DNA of 64,000 nt from Linnemannia hyalina (lineage: Eukaryota; Mortierellomycota; Mortierellomycetes; Mortierellales; Mortierellaceae): contig JAHRHY010000008.1 in NCBI GenBank assembly GCA_019671135.1, positions 124,001 to 188,000 on the forward strand, in the 5' to 3' direction. Below, piece by piece: positions 43,381-55,089 of this stretch. The notes beneath the pieces are model-generated. The model saw only the letters and a program-made list of their open reading frames with translations, ran no database searches and was not told the DNA's origin. Position 1 is the stretch's first letter. Each line of letters starts with the position of its first letter. The position numbers were made by a program, and so were the translations under genes.

Positions 43381-46300
43381 ATGGTCGATCCGCCACCTTC
43401 GATAATTATTGTGGGCGCAGGTCTGGGAGGCCTCGCTCTTGCGGCTCTTCTGGAACACATCGATGTAACCTATGTTATCCTCGAGCGACTAACCGAGGCC
43501 AAAACCAATGGTAATTACCGCTCTGGATAGATAACTACGACAGCCCTATTTCGTCTAATCGATTCTTTATCCGCCCACCCAATATGCACTCCTCATTCAG
43601 CGCCCTTTTGTAGTATTTTTTTATTTGTTTTCGCGACATGACACGACACGCTACGCCCCTCCACGTTCACGTTCACGCCACGTTTCGCCTTGCAAAAGTC
43701 GTGATATCAATGATACGGGACACCACTTGCCTACGATCGCACTTGTCTCATCACAAATTGTTCAATTGATCAATTATATTGCAATAATTCAGGAACACCC
43801 TCAATCATGTTTGGTCAAGCAAACAAGCAATCAACAACGAAGGCAAAACGTCTTCAATTGCTTTGTCTCTCTGAACTCCTTAATAACCATATCGCTCTCC
43901 TTCTTCCTTCCCTTCTTCCCTTCCCTCACTCACTTACCTCCCCCTGACAATCAACGAAACGAAACGATGTACTCTTCATTGGATACACCATTCAAAAATA
44001 ATTTATCCTTTCAACATGAACATACAACATACAACATACAACATACAACATACAACATATACACAACACTCAACATACGATAGGAGTGGCATTATTCCTG
44101 TCGCCCGCGGCCGCAAACCTGCTCCGCCAACTGGGCATCTACGACGAAGTCAAGCAGAAATCCAAAACCTGCAACTCCATTGACCTCTTCTCAGAAAAGC
44201 GCAAACCCCTTTTTGTCCTCGACTTTGCCGACTTTGCGACCATGTAATGATTTTCCTTCTGGCTTCTATCGCTTGTTATCGCATTTGTTGGGAAAAGATC
44301 TTGTGTTTTCCTGTTTTCCCGATTAATACGGGTCCATGTTTCGCGTTCTATTTTTTTTTTCAGTGCATCACTGTGGGCTTTGGTTAAAATGCAATAACAA
44401 AAAGGAAAGCGCGTGATTTGGTACTCATCCTCCGCCATCCATCGCTCTTTCGCCCACCCACGTTGTTAACCTTACTTTCCCCATGTGTCCAATTCCAATA
44501 AATTAGGAGTGGCGCAGAGGGCTTCATTATCCCCCGGAGTTCACTCTACGAAATCCTTCTAGAACTCATCCCTCCAGCAAAGATCCTCCGCGGGAAACGC
44601 GTCCTCTCCTTCGTGCAAGGCGAAGGAGGCGTGCAAGTCAAATGTGCCGACGGCTCCGTACACGAGTCTGATATTCTGGTCGGAGCCGATGGAGCCCATA
44701 GTGCGGTGCGACAGAATCTTTATGAGCGGTTGAAGAAGGAGGGGAAGTTGTCAGTGGCGGATCAGAAGCCGGCTACGTTCGATTGTGTCAATTTGACAGC
44801 GCAGACGTACCCGTTGGATCCGGTGCAGTTCCCAGAGTTGAGTGAGCCTGGGTGTCGTTATAATAACGTTGTTGCCCAGAACAAACCCTACTCTGTAAGT
44901 TTTCTCATCATCCTACACTCCATCTAAATGGTGATTTTTTCAAGTTGTCGCAATCACGACTAACGCCAACCCTTTCATTCTACCATACTCACTAACAATA
45001 GTGGATGACGTTCACAGGAAAGGACAATATAGTCTGCTGGAGTGTAACGCAATACCTCAACAAGGAAACCTCGGAGCTCAACGACAGTTTCCGAAGCACA
45101 GACTGGGGCTCGGGACTCGCAGAGGCCATGTGTCGAGAGGTGCAGCATTTCCCGATTCCCGGCGGGAATGGTAAACTGACGCTTGCAGATCTGATCGTCA
45201 ACACCCCGCGCGATCAGATTGCAAAGGTGACGTTGGAGGAGAAGGTGTTTGAGAGCTGGTACGGTGGGCGAACCGTCCTTCTCGGCAATGGTACGCAGTT
45301 TTGTTATTGTTTTTGTTTTTGTTGGTTTGTCTGTAGGGTTAGGCCTTGTGTGTGCATGTGCGGCTACGTGATCATTTATTTGCATATCCTAATATCTCTT
45401 TTCTGTTTCCCTCTTTCGACTTGAACGCTTCTTTTGACAATACAGCTGTCCACAAGGTAAAAACACACAAAAAGCAATGCTCGTACATATCCCCAACCAA
45501 CCTCAACCACGTCATTCTAACTCACTCTCGCATCAAAACTCTAACCATAATAGTTCCACCCAGCAGGAGGAGAAGGCGCGCTATGCTCGTTATACGACGC
45601 AGTCTCACTAGCCAACTGGATCAACGTCCTCGAGACCAACACCATCGCCGGCCTTGATGTCATCTTTAAGGAATACGTAGACGAACGTCTGCCCCCCGCC
45701 CGCGCAGCTCTCGTCCAGTCCCGTAACATGGCTAGCATGTACTCTCGGGTAAGTGTTCTTGCCCTTCTCGGAACTGTATTTCAGCAACCTGTCGTCCATT
45801 TTTCCTTACATATTCTCTAATTACATTTACTAACCTGCACGCCACCACACCTAACCTCATAAACTTTTCATGATAGACGTTCAAAGCATCGATGGCCCGC
45901 TTCGTATCGCGCAATATGCCGGACTTTTTGTGGAAGACAAGACTCGCAAAAGCAGCCGCAGACCGCTCACAGGCCGCATTCCTCCCTCTCGTCCAAGACT
46001 CTGGCACTGTCCCCCCACTCTTCCAACCCTCCCTACACAGAACCCTAGCCATCCTCGAGGCCCAGGCGGCTGCCAGGAAGGCGAAAGAGGACGCTAATGC
46101 GACATCGACGACGACGAGCACCACATCCTCGGATTCCTCAGGAATCTCAGAAGTGTCTGGGACTACGACGGCGACGACGCTGCCGGCGTATACGCAGCAG
46201 ACACATGCGGATGGTCAGCGCCAGCAGCACCGGAGTCCGGGGGTGTCTTCGTCATCGGCATCGTCGATCCATAACCTCCCACCAGCACCCTTTGCGCCAA

Positions 46301-46464
46301 CGCTGTCATCCTCTTCCACTTCCTCTTTATCCGCACATGTCCATACTCCTCAACATCATCAGCGTAATTACTCTGCCTCTTTTTCTGGTGCACAACAGCC
46401 ATTATCCTTAATGGTAGCTTCTCCCTATGGAGCATCAACAACAGCCAGAGCTGTTCCATTGTGA
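43381..46464 (+). CDS. FAD-dependent monooxygenase, copy 3 of 3, with altered GD motif and long tail
   Basis: Seven exons: 43381-43510, 44084-44243, 44507-44894, 45002-45290, 45446-45456, 45554-45748, 45877-46464; 586 residues. Relative to copies 1-2 the introns inside the Rossmann motif and after the PAGG codons are absent, and exon 6 (195 nt) equals exons 7+8 of copy 1 (21+174). Motifs: IIIVGAGLGGLALAALLEH, GADGAHSAVRQ, then LLGNAVHKFHPAGGEG. The Asp of the conserved GD motif, which contacts the FAD ribityl chain, is Asn here (GGC AAT), and Gln of PAGGQG is Glu. The C-terminus is extended by about 110 Ser/Thr/Ala-rich residues containing an LPAY motif, a possible WW-domain ligand. Catalysis may be altered. 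Confidence 0.87.
44021..44057. repeat. CATACAA heptanucleotide tandem
   Basis: Five perfect 7-bp units in the first intron of monooxygenase copy 3, ending about 25 bases before its 3' splice site. Confidence 0.85.
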
Positions 46465-46658
46465 AGAAGAACAAAACGTTTCACTATCGCTAGCATAATA
46501 TACATATCATATCTTTCCCGACATACTTCCAACCCCCTTATAACCTAATAAACACGCCCCCCTCTTACCATCTCTCCACCAATGAAGAAATAAAGCGAAA
46601 TATCATGTTACAAAAAATAAAATAAAATAAAGAATGAGCTACAGTAAATATATGTAAA

Positions 46659-49600
46659 TTAAATGCGAGTGGTTGTTGTTGTTGTAGTATCAATGGTGCC
46701 ATTATGCGTAGCCTTCCAGGTCTTTTTGACCAGACTCAAGATTCCAGCAACAGAGGCCGAAGAGGCTGAGCCCTCATTGTCCGCTGAGGCCCCGGCGGAG
46801 GCATCGTCCTGACTGACGTGTTGGTCAAGTTTCAACTTTAGTTTCGCCATCTGGTAGATCTGCTCCTCGACCGTGTTCCGCGCAATCAACTTGTAAACGT
46901 GCACCTCTCTTGTCTGTCCGACACCTATTTTTTTGTCGTAATGGTTTGCAACATAGTCAGGTACAGCGCAACATGTGTCAAGGGTAACGAAAAAAAGGAA
47001 GGAGGAGCAAAGACAAGTAAGAAAACTTACGATGGGCGCGATCCTCGGCTTGCTTGTCGTTGTGGGGGTTATGGTCCATATCGTACATAATGACGACATT
47101 GGCACCAGTCAAGTTGATACCGAATCCTCCAGCCTTGGTCGATAGCAAAAAGATCTTGTAGCTCTCATCGTCGTTGAAGGAATCAATCGTCGGCTGACGC
47201 TCGTCCAACTTGGACTGGCCATCCATCCGCAGGTATTTGTAACCCATCGTTTTCATGATCGGCTCCAGAATATCCAGCACCATCGTGAACTGCGAAAAGA
47301 GCAACACCCTCGAGTTTTCCTCCTGAATTAGCCTGGGGAGCAACCTTTGCAACTCCTGTACTTTAGCCGCCTCCATCCATGGTTCTCCTGGCAACGCAAA
47401 TTTGTTCACGCTCTGCATCACCACAATGGGAACAAGCAAATATTAGAAATCAGTTCACTATAAGCAGCCCGCCCCAACAAGTGTCACACCAATGAGATAA
47501 AGAAATCGAGGAGTTTACCTTGTACTGTCGGCAGAGGCGGTGGAGCTCAAAGTCAGTCATGACGGACATGTCTTCCTCGATGTAGTCAACGTTGGAGTCG
47601 CAAAATTCAAGCTCCCGAGTGATGACTTTGGCCATTTCCTTAAGCTTGGCATCCTTGTATCGCTGCCTGAACAACATCGGGTGATCTGCTGCCTTCCTCA
47701 TATGCATCAGCACGTTCGCAAACTCGGACGACGCCGGTTTTTTCGCGGCCCCCGCCACCTTCTTGGGAGCCGACATGACCCTGGCCCCCTCAGTCACATC
47801 CAGTTCCCCATCTGAGGGCTCATCCAAAACAGCCTGGAATACACTGGATTTCATGATCTGGTCATAGAGTTCTCTCTGGCCCTGTCCAAGATCACAATAA
47901 ACGACATGCTCAATCTTCCCCGGGAGATCCTTGAGCACATGAATCTTTTTCCTCCTCAGCACAAACGGCGCAAGCAAATGGCGGGCACGGATAATACGCT
48001 CCTTAGACAGCAGCGTACTCTTCTCCGAACCGACACCGGCCTTGACCTTGAACATAGTCCTTAAGGCCTCCTCGTGCTGCGCAAAAAACTTGGGCATGAT
48101 AAAGATCAGCAGCGACAGCAACTCCTGGAGATTGTTCTGCAGAGGCGTTCCTGTGAGCAACAACCGAAAGGGCGACTTGATCGACATCAATTGCTTGTAT
48201 CGTGCGCTGGTGCAGTTCTTGACCATGTGACCCTCGTCCAAAACGATGCCCTTGAAATTGCGCCGGTTGAGGAACTTGCGATCGTCGTTGGCCGTCGCGA
48301 TAGTGTAGGTGGTGACAATGACGTGGTAGGTTGAGTCCTGGTCGAGTTCGTATCGAAGCTCCTCCCGCTCCGCCTGACTTCCGTAGTAGCATCTGACATC
48401 TAGATCGGGGCAGAACTTTTCAAACTCGCGCTGCCAGTTGGAGAGTGTCGATGTAGGGACCACAATCAAGAACGGACCGTCCTCCCCATTCTCAAACAAG
48501 TGCGCCAGGAACGCAATAACCTGTGCCGTCTTTCCCAGGCCCATCTATCACGTACAAACAGGGACATTTGTTAATATCAACCATGGCCGGGTCAATGCAG
48601 GTATAGTTACTATTTGTTCCAAAAGCAAGCCTGATTGACACTCACCTCGTCTGCAAGGATTCCCGAGAGTTTTTTGCGCCAGAGGAGAGCAAGCCAGTTG
48701 ATTCCCAACAGCTGGTATCCCTTGAGCTGGAATCCATGCGCCATGTTGCCGGGCTGTTTGCGGATGAAATGTCTCATGGCCTCCTTGCCTTCCTTGGTCG
48801 CCGAAGCCTTGTCCACATCGACGTCCACAAGCTCCATTCCTGGTTCGTCCCCCTCATCTTCATCAGTCGCCTTGTCTGCATTGTCGACCTTCACGCTGTT
48901 GCTGTTTGATCCTGACTCGAACAGCTTGCCGTTTTCGCCACCGCACCAGACGTTTAAGGTTTTGACCAAGTCCTCACGCACCTGATCAACAGACTTTAGC
49001 ATCGTGTCGACCGCACGAATGGCATCGGTGGTTGTTAGATAGCTGGTGACAATCTTCTCGCCAATCTTTCGCTTGCGAAGAGACACGCAGAGGTTGTCAA
49101 AGGTGTCGAAAGGCCGCAGGGCAACGACACTGTTCGCTTGAGTCTTGGAACATCCGGTCAGCTCCTGCAACTCCGCCCTAGTCGCCTCGTTGAAGAACGC
49201 AAGTGCACGCTCCTCCTTCCGATACTGTTCCTGGTAGTTGTTGCGTCCGCCGTCCTCGTCATAAGAATCTTCGGCTGAATCGGACATCTCTTCACTCTTG
49301 GGTGATCTGGACTGTTTCCTGACAGGAGCAGGGGCGGACTTGACTGGCAAAGGGACGGCTTTGAACGAGGATGGCTTGTGCGCCAGCCGGTCGAGTCGGT
49401 TTTGTTGAGAGTGTTGGCCGGAATGTGATGAACGTTGAGCCGAATGTTGACCACTCGATCCTTCCAAGTCAAACAGCCTGTGGAATTTGCTGGCGAGGAT
49501 GCCATCAGCCAGGGCGTATTCGCCGTCAGCCTTGTCGAGGGCTGACTTTAAGTCATCAAAATCTGCCTCTGCGTACTTGTCCTGCAGCTTTGCCAGCGCC

Positions 49601-50478
49601 TCGTCCAGAGTGCTTGCTACCTCCACGTCATCGTCGTCGTCAGACAGAATATCAATGGGCTTGGATGACTTAGCGGCAGGCGAATGCGAGTCCGAGTCCG
49701 AGTCGAGAAGAGCACGCTTGACCAGTCGTCGCCGTTGAGGAACGTGTTCATCTGGGGTAGCAGTCGAAGCCCTATCTAGGTCGCCCTTCTTTACAAGCCG
49801 TCTCCGGGGTTTGACCTCTACAACATCGTCCTCGTCGCTGCTGACAATTTGTCGCTTGATGGGCTTGCTTTGACCGTTGCTGTCGTTGCTCCCGTCGGTA
49901 TAGCCGTGACGACCTCCATTAATGGCGACATTGTTGTCCTCGTCGCTATCGCTATCGCTCAGTCCTGGGCTGCTGAGATCCTGGTCGCTCAGGAGATCCG
50001 ATGGGGATGGTGAAGGATCGGCGTCTTGGCCTGTGTAACGGAAGGATCCGATCAATTTTTTGAAAGGAAGGGTTGATTGACTGGCGTGCGTGCTGGACTG
50101 TGAGCCAGAAAGCGCGCTGTTGGTCCTTCCGGTCGATGTCATGGGGCGATCTGAGGCAGGCCTGGGCGATGCTTGGCGGGCAGGTGAATAGGTCGAGAGC
50201 TTATTGACGCCCTTGCGAAGATCTATGTCGCTTTCGCTGTCACTGTCGAGTTCGATATCGGACGTTCCGGGAATGATGTGAGGAGCACTTTTGGTAGGCG
50301 CGCGTTCCTTGCTGATGCTCCTACTGCTACTGTTGCTATTGCTGTTACTGTTGCTGTTGCTGCTGGTCGTGGCGGGGCTAGGGCGAGAGGCGGCGGTCAG
50401 GGGAGCCTTGCTTCCAGCTGCTGCAACCTCCTGAGCCTTCTTGAAGCGGAACTCCTGTAAACGTTGCAACGCACTCAT
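46659..50478 (-). CDS. FUN30: SNF2-family chromatin remodeller Fun30/SMARCAD1
   Basis: Four exons (50478-48646, 48544-47519, 47412-47031, 46924-46659) give 1168 residues. The N-terminal 280 residues are acidic, Ser/Asp-rich and disordered. A CUE-like ubiquitin-binding helix set lies at about 290-340 (LAKLQDKYAEADFDDLKSAL...ADGILASKF), as in Fun30 and SMARCAD1. The ATPase starts near 583 (QLKGYQLLGINWL); motif I is MGLGKT at the exon 1/2 joint, motif II LDEGH, motif III LLTGTPLQNN. The C-terminal RecA lobe has LLFSQFTMVLDILE, STKAGGFGINLTGANVV and the arginine-finger HRVGQTREVHVYKLI. It slides and evicts nucleosomes in heterochromatin maintenance and DNA-end resection. It converges with monooxygenase copy 3 (195 bp between stops). 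Confidence 0.93.
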
Positions 50479-51016
50479 TTCTATTGTCTCTTTTCTCCTT
50501 GTGTAGGCGTATGTGCGTGAATCTAGTATGGGTGGAGTGATGTTGGTTTGTGATGATGTTAACGCTGTTGTTATTATTTTTCTTATTGTGTATGATTGGC
50601 TGTTTCACCTGTACGCGCCACTAAACAAGGTTGTGTTGTGAATCTTTGTTTCTCGAGTTGTTGTTGGTGGTGCTCGCTGTACCTTTTTTGTTGTTGAGTT
50701 GCAAAGGTATAATATATAAGGAGGGGATGACTCAATGGAGGAGGAAGGGGAATCGATGACGAGTGGAGAGGAAAAGAAAAGAGAAGACAGAAAAGAAATG
50801 GACGAGAATAAGCAAATGCTGTTGTTTGTTTGTGTGGACTTTTATTTTGCGTGGACTTTTTTTTTTTTTTTTTTCTTTGAGCGGACCACAAAGAAAGAAG
50901 GTGGCCAAGGGTCAGAGGGTGTGGCTGAGCACCGTCATAACTCGTTCTCCTTCTCTGTCACTTCTCTTTCTCACTCACTCCACTCACTCAAGCCTACAAG
51001 GACAAGGACTCATACA
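50479..51016. promoter_or_regulatory. Divergent promoter region between FUN30 and the SCOCO gene
   Basis: 538 bp between two divergent start codons. An AATATATAAGG element near 50709-50719 is a possible TATA box for either side, and a T18-like run lies near 50858-50876. No coding evidence. Confidence 0.5.
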
Positions 51017-51510
51017 ATGGACGAAACAGTTGCCATGAACCACCTCGCCTCAACCTCATTCCCCATGGTCCACGGCAAGGACGAAAGCGAGGACCTTGCA
51101 TCGTAATATAACGTTCTTACTCTTTCCAACCACATTTCACATTTCACAACGCCACTGTTTATGAAGCCAAGCCGAACTCATCATCTTTCCATCTCTCTTT
51201 CTTCTTCACTCTTCTACTTATCGCTTCTGTCTGTCTCCTACTACAGCAAGATTCTTGAACTCCAGGAAGGGCTTCGAGGTAAGTTCAATGCAACAGCAAC
51301 TGCACTGTTCTCTCAATGTATCTCACGAAAACAAGATACCCCTCCAACTCACACCACGTCTTATCCTTGCCATTGATAGACTTTATGAAGCGCGTGGCGA
51401 CAGTGCACGAGGAGCACGACAAGAAGCGGGACGAGAACGTGATGCTTCAGCAGTACATCGCCAACCTCATGAACTCAAATGCCGTCCGCGGAGATGCTGG
51501 CGCCAAGTAG
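51017..51510 (+). CDS. Short coiled-coil protein, SCOCO/Slo1 homologue
   Basis: Three exons (51017-51102, 51247-51278, 51380-51510) give 82 residues. After a polar N-terminus come SKILELQEGLRDFMKRVATV, a charged stretch and NVMLQQYIANLMNSN, the conserved C-terminal heptads of SCOCO (the Q-Y-I-x-N-L-M signature). SCOCO and yeast Slo1 bind Arl1/Arl3-type GTPases at the Golgi, and in animals regulate autophagy through the ULK complex. Exon 2 is only 32 nt. Small size and split exons make it easy to miss in annotation. Confidence 0.85.
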
Positions 51511-52102
51511 AGAGAACAGGAGGCACCCATCGATTTGATTCCCTCACCTTACTGGCAGGACCCGTGTCGCACTTTGCCATTCAATCATTGCGACCATTTG
51601 ATACCCCCACCTCCCCTATGGCCCATCAGAAACAAGGAGGATTTTTGTTCTTTTTTACTTTGGGATACAACATGTACAACTCAGGATGACAGGAAGCCTT
51701 GTGCAATTCTCGGGACAATGGGATACCTAAAGGAACAACCGCCGCGAAAGGTGTGAACTTGGGTGTCAATTAACCCGGGAGTAAAAAGTAGCTGGTTCTC
51801 ATAACCGCATAGAATAGAATGTTCCAAGAGGCACCAAACTAAGAACCAGCACCAATTGCTTTCAATACACTCCTGTCCTATATTTTCTATCCACCCAATG
51901 CACTCATTCAATTGTTCATATGAAAAAGTGCGAAAATGGGAGAGAGCTAAGCCACACGTTCGTTTCCAACGGATCCGATCCCGTCTTTCTCGTGAATCAT
52001 CAGCCCTACTCATTCCATCACATACCCCTACTTTCAACTTTCACGCCCCTTCTTTTCTCTCCTTCCTCTCTCCCTCCCCACTCTTCCTCTTTAACTTTCA
52101 TA
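51511..52102. other. Intergenic, nothing recognised
   Basis: Open segments are short and without features. The final 100 bases are pyrimidine-rich leader of the next gene. Confidence 0.5.
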
Positions 52103-53282
52103 ATGCAAGCCGCCGCCGCCAACACCTTGCGCATCGCCTCGCGTCGCCACTTCTCCAGCTCTGCCGTGGCGCGTGCTGAGGAGTCTGCTCCTGTCGTTGT
52201 TAACTACAAGCGCCCCGTCGGTGGATTCCGTGGAGGGTAATAATCTCGGACTCACACACACATCAGTAACAACTCACTTTACCCCTTCTCAGGCTAAGCT
52301 ATTAGCAAGAACTTGGGACAAGAGATCGCACACAGGACCTATGTCAAGCACGAATCGGAATTCAGGAACGACTGATTTATGTCTTGATTCGTACGAGACG
52401 GATCTGTGAGGACGTGCCGCCGGGACCGTTTCAGGAACAGGAAGGCAGAGGAAATATACTGTGCCTTTTGAACACACACAAGGCCGTGGAAGTGAACTTC
52501 CTGGCGACTTGCTTGTGCACTTCCTATAACACCTGCTTCTTTCCTCATTCTGGGCACACCGCAACTGGACAACATATAACTCACAAAAGGAGGCGATCGA
52601 TTGAGCACTTGTTCGTCAATACCAGGAACAAGGGCTGAGAATCATAGAAATGCGCCACTTCAGGCGCGGCAGACATCAATTGAGATCACAGAAGACCTTA
52701 CTCTACTCAATACTACAAAGGCCAATGAGCACGCACTCGCGACTCGCAATCGCTACAGGATGTTACAGACGAGTACCTAACGGTTTGACCTATCCACGTC
52801 CCTTTTTGACACGAAATAGTATTCTCGGATTCTTGATTGGCGCCACTGCTGCCGGCGGTGCTGGTTACTACTACCTCTTGGAGGAATACCAGACTGCCTC
52901 CAACTTGTTGTTGAACAGCGTCGAGGACTTGCAGGCCTCCACCAACAAGGTATCTTTCTCTCTTTCATACGCATACGGGACTTTCAATCAAAGGCAGGTC
53001 AAGTGTCTTCAGGATCACCGTTTTTTAACAACGATATATTCTTATGTTGCCACGGAACCTTTCAAATAGGTCCGCGATTACGCCAAGAAGATCGAGTCGG
53101 TCGAGGCCGAGTTGAAGACCTTGAGGAGCAAGACTGCAACCGTAGAACAGTTGAGCGAGCTCAAGTCGGAGGTCAAGAAGGTCTACGATGGCTTGAACAT
53201 TGAGCACCTCGAGCTCAAGTCCCACGTCTGGGGCCTCGAGATGGATCTCCAGAAGATCCAGCAGCAGTCCAAGGCCGTTTAA
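52103..53282 (+). CDS. Conserved fungal mitochondrial membrane/coiled-coil protein, 158 aa
   Basis: Exons 52103-52236, 52820-52949 and 53070-53282. The N-terminus (residues 2-24, LRIASRRHFSSSAVARAE) is a good mitochondrial presequence with a typical cleavage context. Residues about 40-60 form one membrane segment (GGILGFLIGATAAGGAGYYY). The rest is amphipathic helix (YQTASNLLLNSVEDLQ, KKIESVEAELKTLRSK, HVWGLEMDLQKIQQ). The single TM plus coiled coil facing away suggests an inner-membrane organising or scaffold protein; I recognise it as conserved in fungi but of unproven function. Intron 1 is 583 nt, unusually long for this window, and contains nothing recognisable. Confidence 0.78.
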
Positions 53283-53692
53283 ATTCCAGAATGTACTCTT
53301 ACAATTGAACCATACGATACTGCACAACACGACAACATACACCCACTCACCTCTACGATATCTTCAACCAACACCATCACCACCATCATTAACCACTTTA
53401 CATAAAAGGGGAAGGACGTTCCTTCTGTTTCTGAACATTCACCATTTCATTGTCGCCTGATTGTTACCTTCCTCCTTTTCGTGTCTATCGTTGCTGTAAA
53501 CATATGTCTACTGTGTTGCTGTCGATGTATCAGACCGATGCCTCTGGCCCTCTGCGCACCAAAAGTTAAGGGGTGGATTGACTCAACCATGAGAAAAAAA
53601 AACGAACGAAGAGAAAGAGCCCCCTACTTTTCTTCTCTTTACTCCTTCTCGGCCCACTTCTCCTGAACTCTCACGCGTCAACGAACTCATTC
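53283..53692. other. Intergenic, nothing recognised
   Basis: 3' flank of the mitochondrial gene and upstream region of the Nudix gene. No feature seen. Confidence 0.5.
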
Positions 53693-54819
53693 ATGACCTC
53701 TTCGCAAGGACACCAGGACCAGGAGAGATCACCATCTCGGCCCTGCGATGGCAATGGCAAGAAGTCTCCAACAACAACTACAACTGATCCTTCGGATTCC
53801 GCATTCGACCTGACCTTCCTCCCTATACGAAAAATATTCACCCTAATCTTTATCCACGACCTCCAACACAACCAGGTACCCCTATATTCCAACAACGTGC
53901 AAGCGACCCCCACAAACAAACGTGAAATGCAATTTATCTCTAATCAACTCAACATTTACTCTCCAAACAGCTCCTCCTCGGAAAGAAACAACGCGGTCCG
54001 TTATTGGGGCAATGGAACGGATTTGGTGGCAAAGTCGAAAAGGGTCTTGAAACGATCACAGAATCGGCAGTACGCGAGCTTGCAGAGGAGGCGTTTTTGG
54101 AGGCGCCTTTATTCCCAATTGGGTCCATTCAGTGGGTTGTTGAGTCAAATCCCGAGAGTGTTGACAGGGAGGCTGCGTATCGAGATGTTATGATCGTTTA
54201 CAAGGCGCATTCTTTACAAGCCTCTGCTCCTCATCCTTCACCCGCGCCCACTTCTGATTCTGTGCAACTTCAACAAACGCCACCACAGAACAGCATGGCC
54301 GAATCCACCCCCCAAAGGATAACAGAATTCCAAGCAAGCGACGAGATGGCCCCAGGATGGTGGGACATCGATGGGCTCCCCTGGGAGGACATGCGGATCA
54401 ACCACAAGGCCTGGTACCCGTTCATGTTGGCCGATCGACCCTTCCGGGGCGTTTACTGGTATGAGACGCGGACGAGTGTTGAAGAAGGTGCTTTGAATGC
54501 GCAGCGGGAGACTGTCAAGGAGATTTGGGTTGAGGACCTTCCAAGGCGATGTGTTCAGTTTGGCAATCGGTCCCTTGTCGGTTCTGGGAAGAGTAGTGAA
54601 GAAGGAGGGGAAGGGGAGAGGTTGGAGATATATGCGCGGCAGTTGGGATTGGGGGGAAGATGTTACTTGGCAGAGGGTCATGATCACAGAGGGGGGAAGA
54701 AGGAGAAGGAGGAGTTGGCTTGGCCAGAACCGACAGTCAACAAGTCACTAGACGATGTCTGGCTCCGGAATGATATTGCTCAAGCAGAGCAGACATGGCT
54801 CAACACCTGCTTTCCTTGA
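53693..54819 (+). CDS. Nudix hydrolase, MTH1/8-oxo-dGTPase-like, extended
   Basis: Exons 53693-53875 and 53971-54819 give 343 residues. A nucleotide-binding strand (LLLGKKQRGPLLGQWNGFGG) leads into the Nudix box near 80-102 (GGKVEKGLETITESAVREL then AEEA). Compared with the consensus G-x5-E-x7-REUxEExGU there is one extra residue before the first E and the last Gly is Phe. The MTH1-type substrate tail WWDIDGLPWEDMRINHKAW is present after a 45-residue Pro/Gln/Ser insert. About 110 extra C-terminal residues without a known domain follow. MTH1 removes 8-oxo-dGTP from the nucleotide pool. N-terminal residues 1-40 are low-complexity; a later start cannot be excluded. Confidence 0.84.
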
Positions 54820-55089
54820 GGCTCCCAGGATTCACCATTAAACAAGCAAGTAAACAAGCATCAATATCGAAACAACCAAAGCAAGGAGTATTTTTGTATA
54901 TGAAACAACATGTGGTATGTTGCTTTATTCTGTATGTGAGTAATGGATGCATGAACAGTCTATGCTACATGAAGATTTTTTGATATTTTGGATGTGGGAA
55001 TGCCTAAAGGGCAAAATGTTACAAAAGAGAAAGGGGGTGAACACTGAACACTCGCCTTTTTATAAAATAATACAATGGGGAAGGAAGAT

